From the NCBI GenBank assembly GCA_029861795.1, contig JAOTYS010000089.1, positions 1 to 12,802 of the forward strand: a stretch of DNA of 12,802 nucleotides, read 5' to 3'. This stretch comes from Gammaproteobacteria bacterium. GTDB taxonomy: Bacteria > Pseudomonadota > Gammaproteobacteria > Arenicellales > JAOTYS01. The position numbers and the translations under genes were made by a program. A model generated the notes under the pieces. That model did no database searches, was not told the origin of the DNA, and saw nothing but the letters and a program-made list of their open reading frames with translations. Positions 7,336 to 12,802 of the stretch are shown in pieces; the stretch's first letter is position 1, and each line of letters opens with the position of its first letter.

Positions 7336-7374
7336 ATCTATGATCAATCTATTGGCGATCTACCCAAGATCCCG
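7336..7374. repeat. 11-bp-phased direct repeat array (ATCTAT units)
   Basis: ATCTAT begins at 7336 and 7347, ATCTAC at 7358, and the degenerate ATCCCG at 7369, all exactly 11 bases apart, about one helical turn. The units overlap the candidate -35 element of the dehydrogenase promoter. Such same-face spacing is typical of cooperative regulator binding, but no factor can be named. Confidence 0.5.
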
Positions 7375-7380
7375 TAAATT
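7352..7380 (+). promoter_or_regulatory. Candidate promoter of the dehydrogenase operon
   Basis: TTGGCG (7352-7357) and TAAATT (7375-7380) are spaced 17 bases apart, each 4 of 6 to consensus. The 11-bp repeat array overlaps the -35 box and spacer, which fits a regulated promoter. The leader to the ATG would be about 90 bases. Confidence 0.4.
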
Positions 7381-7476
7381 ATCCATAAGAGCCTGGGAGG
7401 CAATGCCAGATCACACTTTGTCGGATAACTGAGCGGAACTCGCGTCAAGACCCAAATCGATCAGAGGAGAGCAAGT

Positions 7477-8979
7477 ATGAGCGCATTAGCACAGATGAGC
7501 GAACATAGCGGACGAATTTTCGTCGAAGGTGGGTTCCACAATAGTCTAGGTAATCAATTCGACGTCATCGATCCGGCGACGGAGGACGTCATCGGACAGG
7601 CCGCGGACTGCACCGATGAGGAAGTAAATGAAGCTATCTCCATTGCTAACCAAGCACAGAAACAATGGAACGCTCGAAACTACCTGACACGGGCCGAGTT
7701 GCTACATGAGGTTTCAGCACGAATTCGCAAGATGGGGCCGACCCTCGCAGAGATGCTCACCCGTGAAACCGGAAAGCCATACAAAGAAAGCTTCGATGAG
7801 ATTGGCTGGTCTGCCAGCGCAGTCGATTACTACGCCGAAATAGCACGACACGAACGTGGCAAAGTACTCGGAGCAAACATCGACAATCAGTTTCATTTCA
7901 CCGTAAAAGAACCAGTCGGCGTGGCCGCACTCATTCTGCCGTTCAATTTCCCATACACCTTGCTGTGCTGGGAAGCAGCTGCGGCACTGGCGACTGGGAA
8001 CACGGTGATTGTCAAGCCATCAGACTTAACCTGCCTATCCACCCTACATTTCATGAAGGCGTTCGAGCCGTTGCCCAAGGGCGTTGTCCAGTGTGTCACT
8101 GGAGCTGCCGAGGTAGGTCGTCGACTGGTCGAGAGTCCCGACACCCATGTAATCTGTTTCACCGGCGGCATCGAGACTGGACGTGCCGTCGCTAAGGCCT
8201 GTGCCGATACTCATAAACGTTGTCTCATTGAGGCTTCCGGAAATGATCCGTTCATCGTGATGCCTTCGGCCCCGATGGATATGGCCGCTCGCGGGGCGGC
8301 CTTTTCCGCCTATCTGCAATGCGGCCAAGTTTGTGTTTCGGCAGAGAGATTTTATGTGCACGAGAAGATCCATGACGAATTTGTGGATGCATTGGTGACT
8401 AAAACCGAGCAATTGCGTATCGGCAACGGTCTTAACAAAGTGGACATGGGACCCATGTGCGCCCAGCGTGAACGAGACCGCTACGAAGCGGTGCTCAAAC
8501 GAGCGCGGGATCAAGGCGCGAAAGTCGCGTGCGGTGGCGGTCGTCCGGCACAGTTTAACAAGGGCTGGTTTGTGGATCCGACCGTGCTAACCGACGTGAC
8601 ACCGGATATGGATATTCTCAACGATGAGAGCTTCGGGCCTGTTGCGCCCATCTGTCGCGTGTCCGATTTTGATGAGGCCGTCGAGCTCGCCAACAAATCT
8701 CGCTATGGACTTGGCTCATGTGTCTACACCAGCGATCTCAACGAGGCCATGCGCGCGGTCAATGAGTTAGAGTCTGGAATGGTGTGGGTCAACGCACCAT
8801 TACTGGATAACGATGCCGGGCCGTTTGGTGGCAGAAAACTGTCCGGGACCGGTCGCCAGCTCGGCTCAGAAGGACTGGAAACGTTCCGCCACACCAAACT
8901 CGCGATGATAGATCCCGGATGCAATGCCCAGGACTTCTGGTGGTTTCCATATAAGGATGAGGAGGCCTATTCGGGCTAG
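7477..8979 (+). CDS. NAD(P)-dependent aldehyde dehydrogenase, possibly betaine aldehyde dehydrogenase
   Basis: This 500-residue full-length ALDH-superfamily enzyme oxidises an aldehyde to its acid in the cytoplasm. Catalytic residues are visible: N157 in PFNFP, K180 in VKPSD, general-base E252 in EASGNDP, and nucleophile C286 in CGQVC. The ESFGPVAPI block marks the usual cofactor-side glutamate motif. E252 lies in EASGND instead of the common ELGGK, and the FTGS motif is FTGG (228-231), so it is not a textbook BetB. The tail carries an unusual aromatic WWFPYKDEE motif. The ATG follows a strong GAGGAG 7 bases upstream. Its neighbours, a betaine-type binding protein downstream and a betaine ABC transporter divergently transcribed, suggest betaine aldehyde or a related amine-derived aldehyde as substrate. 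No choline dehydrogenase is in the window, so the substrate remains an inference. Confidence 0.9.
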   Translation: MSALAQMSEHSGRIFVEGGFHNSLGNQFDVIDPATEDVIGQAADCTDEEVNEAISIANQAQKQWNARNYLTRAELLHEVSARIRKMGPTLAEMLTRETGKPYKESFDEIGWSASAVDYYAEIARHERGKVLGANIDNQFHFTVKEPVGVAALILPFNFPYTLLCWEAAAALATGNTVIVKPSDLTCLSTLHFMKAFEPLPKGVVQCVTGAAEVGRRLVESPDTHVICFTGGIETGRAVAKACADTHKRCLIEASGNDPFIVMPSAPMDMAARGAAFSAYLQCGQVCVSAERFYVHEKIHDEFVDALVTKTEQLRIGNGLNKVDMGPMCAQRERDRYEAVLKRARDQGAKVACGGGRPAQFNKGWFVDPTVLTDVTPDMDILNDESFGPVAPICRVSDFDEAVELANKSRYGLGSCVYTSDLNEAMRAVNELESGMVWVNAPLLDNDAGPFGGRKLSGTGRQLGSEGLETFRHTKLAMIDPGCNAQDFWWFPYKDEEAYSG

Positions 8980-8980
8980 T

Positions 8981-9023
8981 ACCCGACCTGTGGCGTCCGT
9001 TAGAATTGCTTTACTGGTCGGGT
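8981..9023 (+). other. Intercistronic stem-loop between dehydrogenase and binding protein
   Basis: ACCCGACC (8981-8988) and GGTCGGGT (9016-9023) form a perfect 8-bp stem with a 27-base loop, placed in the 84-base gap between the two plus-strand genes. Only TTTC follows, so it is a weak terminator at best. Hairpins at this place often stabilise or partly separate the binding-protein message, which is needed in larger amounts; that role is inferred. Confidence 0.55.
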
Positions 9024-9063
9024 TTCGGGCCGGCCGTCTTGTTAACTGGATGGAGGGTAGTAA

Positions 9064-10014
9064 ATGATTAAGCAAGCAAGAAATGTAGCGGTGGCCGCAC
9101 TGGTCGGATTGCTCAGTTTCGGCAGCGCTTCCATTGCAGCGGAATCCCCGGATCCGATTAAGCTCGCGATCAACGAGTGGACCGGGCAACACATCACCAC
9201 ACACGTCGCCGGAGAGATCCTTAAGAGGATGGGTTATAACGTGGAGTACGTAACCGCGGGCTATTATCCGCAAATGACAGCACTGCAGGACAACACTGTA
9301 ACCGCGACCTTGGAGATCTGGAGTTCAAATATCGGTGAGAATTGGGATAAAGCCTTAGAATCAGGCAAAGTCGAGGTGTTGGGTAGTCTAGGGCTCAAAC
9401 CCCGGGAAGCCTGGTTTTATCCTTCCTATGTGAAAGAAAAATGCCCCGGCCTACCAAGCTGGGAAGCGCTTAACGAGTGTGCCGAGATCTTTGCCACGGC
9501 GGATACCTTTCCCAAGGGTCGATTCGTTGATTACCCGGCCGACTGGGGAACCACTAATGTGGATCGCATCAACGCGCTGGACATGAACTTCGCCTCAGTT
9601 CCGGCCGGAAGCGAGGGGGCGTTGATTGCGGAAATCAAGGGGGCAGTGGCGCGACAGGAACCACTAGTCGTGATGTTCTGGGCGCCGCATTGGCTACACG
9701 CCGTGGTCGACATGGAGATCGTCGAGTTGCCCAGCTATGAATCCGCCTGCTACGAGGACGCATCCTGGGGGAAGAATCCCAGTGCAACCTACGACTGCGA
9801 CTGGGATGACAGTGCACACATCGACAAGGTGGCGTGGATCGGCATGAAGGACAAATGGCCGGAGGCATACAATTTTCTGAAGAACTACAAGCTGTCGAAC
9901 GCCGATCAGGAAAAAATGATGAATGAAATCGACGTCGAAGGTAAGGATCTAGACGCAGTGGTCAATGCATGGTTAGACGCCAACGAGAGTGCGTGGAAAC
10001 CGATGACCCAGTAA
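9064..10014 (+). CDS. proX: Periplasmic betaine/choline-type substrate-binding protein (OpuAC/ProX-like)
   Basis: This 316-residue protein has a clear Sec signal peptide: Lys/Arg start (MIKQAR), hydrophobic core VAVAALVGLLSFG, and a likely cut after ASIAA near residue 26. The mature part matches the OpuAC domain: KLAINEWTGQH at the start of the first lobe, a LKRMGYNVEYV block, a MTALQDNTVTATLEIWSS block, and a late segment with many tryptophans (VMFWAPHWLHAVVDMEIVEL) of the sort that builds aromatic cages for quaternary ammonium groups. Four cysteines (in KCPGLP, LNECAE, YESACY and YDCDW) could form periplasmic disulfides. It follows the dehydrogenase with a strong GGAGGGT ribosome site and no separate promoter that I can see. 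The ATPase and permease are on the other strand, so the transporter is split over two operons. Ligand identity is inferred from family only. Confidence 0.92.
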   Translation: MIKQARNVAVAALVGLLSFGSASIAAESPDPIKLAINEWTGQHITTHVAGEILKRMGYNVEYVTAGYYPQMTALQDNTVTATLEIWSSNIGENWDKALESGKVEVLGSLGLKPREAWFYPSYVKEKCPGLPSWEALNECAEIFATADTFPKGRFVDYPADWGTTNVDRINALDMNFASVPAGSEGALIAEIKGAVARQEPLVVMFWAPHWLHAVVDMEIVELPSYESACYEDASWGKNPSATYDCDWDDSAHIDKVAWIGMKDKWPEAYNFLKNYKLSNADQEKMMNEIDVEGKDLDAVVNAWLDANESAWKPMTQ

Positions 10015-10041
10015 CGGAGACAGGTCGACTCGTTAGCTAAG

Positions 10042-10078
10042 GGCGGGACTCGGCAGCGACGCCGGTTCCGCCTTTTTT
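10042..10078 (+). terminator. Strong rho-independent terminator after the binding protein
   Basis: GGCGGGACTCGGC (10042-10054) pairs with GCCGGTTCCGCC (10061-10072) over 12 bp with one bulged T and a six-base loop (AGCGAC). Six T follow at 10073-10078. It lies 28 bases after the stop and closes the dehydrogenase operon. Confidence 0.92.
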
Positions 10079-10097
10079 ATATCTTGTCCTTTTAAAG

Positions 10098-10160
10098 TTC
10101 CAATAAGTCACTTTTGGAAATGTCGCCTGGTGTGCTCCTGTTTCATCACATGACCCAGGC
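10098..10160 (+). promoter_or_regulatory. Possible nrtS control region: operator-like inverted repeat and hairpin
   Basis: TTCCAA (10098-10103) and TTGGAA (10114-10119) form a 22-base inverted repeat with a 10-base centre, the geometry of a dimeric regulator site. Just after it GCCTGGTGTG (10125-10134) can pair with CACA (10147-10150) and CCAGGC (10155-10160), leaving four bases bulged. I cannot assign a convincing sigma70 promoter here and do not recognise the operator. Confidence 0.3.
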
Positions 10161-10220
10161 AAACAAGCAGTGTAGTTTGTTTAAGTACGACTGGACGGAG
10201 ATAGTTCGAAGCGGCAGTCA

Positions 10221-10442
10221 ATGAGAGAATGGTTAGAAATCGCTTTCCGTAGATCTGTCTGTGTTCGCGCGGTCAAGGTGGGTCTGCTCGTGGGCACAAT
10301 TCTGATGGTGATTAACCATGGTGACGCGCTCCTGAATGGAAGCGTCAGCGCAGCTACCGCACTGAAAATTTTTTTAACCTACCTGGTCCCGTATATGGTA
10401 TCGACGTATGCAAGCGTGTGCGTCATCCGTCAACCCAATTGA
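10221..10442 (+). CDS. nrtS: NrtS-like small nitrate/nitrite transporter
   Basis: This 73-residue inner-membrane protein has two predicted membrane helices (about 18-33 and 47-65). The family signature is visible: AVKVGLLVGTILMVINHGDALLNG followed by ALKIFLTYLVPYMVSTYASV, in two parts joined by a short loop. I recall NrtS as a small nitrate/nitrite transporter described in marine Synechococcus and common in marine bacteria. The ATG has no strong Shine-Dalgarno sequence nearby (GGAG lies 20 bases upstream), but an in-frame TAA upstream rules out an earlier ATG or GTG. It stands alone between the terminator at 10042-10078 and the convergent PAS-GGDEF gene, so it should have its own promoter. 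Family recognition is from memory of the motif, with length and helix count in agreement. Confidence 0.78.
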   Translation: MREWLEIAFRRSVCVRAVKVGLLVGTILMVINHGDALLNGSVSAATALKIFLTYLVPYMVSTYASVCVIRQPN

Positions 10443-10501
10443 ACTGCGCGCCGGCAGTCAGTTTCAGCGAAGACACTCCAGCCCGCGTGTTGATCGAAAA
10501 A

Positions 10502-11302
10502 CTAAGTTGACGCTTGCTGCACGCGTTCGAGCAGCGCCTGTGCGTCGTCATCTTCGTGCCACTCCACCACACCAAAACTCACCCTCAGTTTGTCACCATC
10601 GATGCCTTCGGTGGATATGCTCGCAAGTGCTTGCTCTAGCTTTGTCGTTAGTTCCCGTGCTTTTTCTATTGATGTTTCAGGTAATACCAATAATATCTGG
10701 TCATCATCCCAAATTCCCGCAAAATCTACCCACCTTAGGTTATCAGCGATCTTAGCGCCCACCTGACCAAGCATCTCATCGCGATGTTTATCTCCCACCG
10801 AGCTCGGGCTGTGACCCTGCATCCGTAACAATACTGCCGTGAGATGATTGCCATAGCGTCGACTCCGTGACACTTCTCGGGTGAGTTCCCGGAAGATAGT
10901 TTTTCTGGTAAGCAGCCCTGTCGTCAGATCGGTCCTTGCGAGCTCACCTAAATCAAAAGTGCGTTCGCTGACGTCTGCCAATTCGGTCACATCCTGAAAA
11001 ATGGCGACCTTTGCTTTGTCTCCCACCGCACTCGTGGTAACTCTCAGCCGAAGCGTTGGGTTTGAACTGGGAACGAGCAGAGTCTCGACTGCCCCGGTAG
11101 TTGCCTGATCTCTGCGCAACGGAAGTTCACTCAATTGCTTGCCTATCAACTGATCGGCATCCACGCCGAGTTGTTGCCCCAATGCGGGATTCATCCATTC
11201 GATAGATTCATTGCTAGCCAAGATACACACGCCTAGCGGCACTGCGTTAAAGATCTGCTCTGCTTTATCCGCCAAAGTCTTGGGGAAGTGGATTTCTGAC
11301 AT
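10502..11302 (-). CDS. PAS-GGDEF protein with degenerate active site
   Basis: This 266-residue soluble protein has an N-terminal PAS-like sensor (about 10-110, with AVPLGVCILASNESIEWMNP and the closing DVTEL) and a C-terminal GGDEF-like domain (about 118-262). The domain opening LARTDLTTGLLTRKTIFREL matches the usual L-A-x-x-D-x-L-T-G-L-x-N-R-x. At the catalytic loop GRWGGDEF is replaced by GIWDDDQI (196-203): both glycines are lost and the Glu is Gln. The following LLVLPET is intact, so the fold should be kept. Diguanylate cyclase activity is doubtful; a sensing or partner role is more likely. No membrane segment or RxxD inhibitory site is clear. It lies 113 bases downstream of the HD-GYP gene on the same strand and may share its transcript. 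The ATG has only a distant GAGG upstream. Confidence 0.85.
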   Translation of the reverse strand: MSEIHFPKTLADKAEQIFNAVPLGVCILASNESIEWMNPALGQQLGVDADQLIGKQLSELPLRRDQATTGAVETLLVPSSNPTLRLRVTTSAVGDKAKVAIFQDVTELADVSERTFDLGELARTDLTTGLLTRKTIFRELTREVSRSRRYGNHLTAVLLRMQGHSPSSVGDKHRDEMLGQVGAKIADNLRWVDFAGIWDDDQILLVLPETSIEKARELTTKLEQALASISTEGIDGDKLRVSFGVVEWHEDDDAQALLERVQQAST

Positions 11303-11415
11303 CGTCGAGCTACCGCCTCGGTTGGGAGTTGTGGGCTACCCATTCTAACACCGGGATCTTAAATCGTCTTCCATCTGCGCCATGGAGGATGGTCATGGCA
11401 CGGGTAGACAGCGTC

Positions 11416-12657
11416 TCAGACAAAAAACTCAGCAGGATCAAGATCGTAATCTTCCGGATCTACCACTTTCATTATCTGCCGTATCGGCGCATCGCCATCC
11501 AACTGCTGCGTTGACAAATCCACTGTCTCCGGCTTGATCCGGTTCCCTTCGGGATCGATAATAATCATTATCCTTGGCGTAAGCTGCTTGATGCGATTGC
11601 GCGCAACCACTATGGCGACTTCATCCGTATTCAAAAGCACGAAGCTACCAATCGAAAATATTCCAATACACTGGATGAAGTGCTCGACCATTGCCGCGGC
11701 AAATTGTTTGTTCCGTACTTCATATAAAACCATGAGCGCATCAAAAGAAGTCATTGCCTCGCGATACGGCCTGTTGCTGGTCATAGCCGCGTAACTATCG
11801 ACCATCCCGGCAATCGTCGCTAACAGACTTATCTGATGACCCTCCAATCCCCGCGGATAACCGGAGCCATCAAAGCGTTCGTGATGAGAACGCACTATCT
11901 CTATTATTTCCTCTGGCGCCGAGGTCTTTTCCTTCAACATCTTTACAGAGGCCTCGACATGCATCTTGGAGAGCTCAAACTCCCGTTCGCTGTACTCGCC
12001 TGACTTGGTCACCAGCGCCTCAGGCAACGCGGTTCGGCCCACATCTTGTAGCATCACCGCAGTCCCCAACCGATTGAGCTCATGCTGTGGAATCCCCAGG
12101 TGTCGACCTACTATTAGGGAGAGAACGCATACCGTCATCGAATGTGTGTACGAGTAGCGGTCTCTGTGCTTCATCTTAAGCAACCACATCATGGCATCAG
12201 GATTACGGACGACGCTCTCGACCAATTTGGTGACTGCTTTTTTGACAACCTCCGTGTCTATAGATTTACCAGCCCTGGTGCGCTTGAGTAACGATCTAAA
12301 CGTCCTACCGGCGTCACGCATCACCTCCCTGGCGGGCTCGCGTTCCTTCTCGGCGGTCGCTTGATCCTCGTATTTGGGAGGGGGCAGATCAGCAGCGAGT
12401 AGATTTTCAGGATCTTCGTCCGACCAAGCGCTGTTATCTTGGGCTTCTTCTATTCCGAACGCACAATCCGCTCCCTGGGTGGGATCAATGTACACATATC
12501 GGCTGATGGCCTTAACGGCGTCTACTTCCTGCTCGTTCTTGACGTTAAAACCTTGCAGCTCGAATGGGGGTTTGAATCCGGTCTCTGTCCACGGACGATC
12601 CAGCTCCATGACATACATCCCATGCGCTAGATGAATCACGGAGATCTTTTTTTTCAT
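11416..12657 (-). CDS. DUF3391/HD-GYP domain protein with altered HD motif
   Basis: This 413-residue soluble protein begins with a DUF3391-type segment (about 1-125, KKKISVIHLAHGMYVMELDR) and continues with an HD-GYP domain (about 135-320), the c-di-GMP phosphodiesterase family. Conserved YTHS (H172), H233, HHERFDGSGYP (258-268) and D287 are present. The central HD-x-G-K motif reads QDVGR (204-208), so a metal-binding His is Gln and the conserved Lys is Arg. Activity may therefore be lost or altered. A C-terminal extension (about 330-413) with a beta-rich SIGSFVLLNTDEVAIVV block is usual for DUF3391 HD-GYP proteins. The start ATG matches the family N-terminus but has no clear ribosome site. 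A promoter lies 70 bases upstream. It is followed on the same strand by the PAS-GGDEF gene, a common pairing in c-di-GMP signalling. Confidence 0.9.
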   Translation of the reverse strand: MKKKISVIHLAHGMYVMELDRPWTETGFKPPFELQGFNVKNEQEVDAVKAISRYVYIDPTQGADCAFGIEEAQDNSAWSDEDPENLLAADLPPPKYEDQATAEKEREPAREVMRDAGRTFRSLLKRTRAGKSIDTEVVKKAVTKLVESVVRNPDAMMWLLKMKHRDRYSYTHSMTVCVLSLIVGRHLGIPQHELNRLGTAVMLQDVGRTALPEALVTKSGEYSEREFELSKMHVEASVKMLKEKTSAPEEIIEIVRSHHERFDGSGYPRGLEGHQISLLATIAGMVDSYAAMTSNRPYREAMTSFDALMVLYEVRNKQFAAAMVEHFIQCIGIFSIGSFVLLNTDEVAIVVARNRIKQLTPRIMIIIDPEGNRIKPETVDLSTQQLDGDAPIRQIMKVVDPEDYDLDPAEFFV

Positions 12658-12729
12658 GACGAGTGTGCGGGTAACACCAGTCGCTTGGTGTATTTATGGG
12701 TGGTGCTGACGATACCTACAGAGAACTCA

Positions 12730-12738
12730 ATTATAGCA
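12730..12738 (-). promoter_or_regulatory. TGn-extended -10 promoter of the HD-GYP gene
   Basis: On the minus strand TGCTATAAT (12730-12738) is a perfect TGn-extended -10 element. No good -35 box sits at 16-18 bases, which is common for extended -10 promoters. The predicted start near 12723 gives a leader of about 65 bases to the ATG at 12657. No gene is seen in the remaining bases to the window edge. Confidence 0.6.
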
Positions 12739-12802
12739 CTATGCAGCAACCTAAAGTGTGGATCAACGGTCTGAGATTTTCCACAGCCAGAGATCCCTAT
12801 CC

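Larger units (their letters stand above)
7164..7476. promoter_or_regulatory. Divergent control region of the betaine transport/oxidation locus
   Basis: This 313-base stretch separates the leftward ATPase-permease operon from the rightward dehydrogenase-binding protein operon. I find no credible gene in it. It holds one candidate promoter in each direction (listed separately), an array of ATCTA-type units spaced exactly 11 bases apart at 7336, 7347 and 7358, and three TATCC words at 7274, 7292 and 7313. Shared control of both operons, for example by a BetI-like or osmotic regulator, is an inference; no regulator gene lies in the window. Confidence 0.6.

Noticed and set aside
10408..10755. 115-codon plus-strand frame overlapping the nrtS end and the PAS-GGDEF gene
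   Set aside because: Antisense shadow of the PAS-GGDEF coding region; no domain and no good ribosome site.
11365..11395. CCATC...GATGG inverted repeat between the HD-GYP and PAS-GGDEF genes
   Set aside because: Short stem with no T run on the minus strand; too weak to call a terminator.
12777..12785. TTTTCCACA, a match to the relaxed DnaA-box consensus near the right edge
   Set aside because: Single copy without an AT-rich unwinding region or dnaA/dnaN/gidA neighbours; no evidence for an origin.

Overview
The window looks like chromosome of a gammaproteobacterium, probably marine or otherwise salt-exposed. The main reasons are the stress-associated YeaH-SpoVR pair, a seven-iron FdxA ferredoxin, MetZ-type methionine synthesis, a ProVWX-like betaine uptake system beside an aldehyde dehydrogenase, and c-di-GMP-type signalling genes. 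All genes seem to belong to one genome of medium GC content. I see no phage, integrase, IS element, tRNA, rRNA or CRISPR array.

Layout. Positions 1-1547 (+) hold the 3' end of a YeaH/DUF444 gene followed by a SpoVR-family gene. Positions 1615-3370 (-) hold fdxA and metZ. Positions 3371-3550 hold the metZ leader, which is the most interesting part of the window. Its parts are a near-consensus sigma70 promoter, a SAM-II-like aptamer and overlapping antiterminator and terminator helices just before metZ. A decayed C-terminal fragment of a LivF-type ABC ATPase lies at 3571-3897.

Positions 3968-10078 form a divergent betaine-type uptake and oxidation locus. Leftward from about 7262 run a ProV-like ATPase and a 700-residue permease made of two fused ProW-type halves. 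Rightward from about 7380 run an aldehyde dehydrogenase and a periplasmic OpuAC/ProX-like binding protein, closed by a strong terminator. The 313-bp divergent region carries candidate promoters in both directions and an 11-bp-phased repeat array. The likely logic is that the binding protein captures a quaternary amine, the ATPase and tandem permease import it, and the dehydrogenase oxidises a related aldehyde.

Positions 10221-10442 (+) encode a tiny two-helix NrtS-like nitrate/nitrite transporter. Positions 10502-12657 (-) encode a PAS-GGDEF protein and a DUF3391/HD-GYP protein. Both have substitutions in their catalytic signature motifs, so they may act as sensors or regulators rather than as a normal cyclase/phosphodiesterase pair. 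A TGn-extended -10 promoter precedes the HD-GYP gene.
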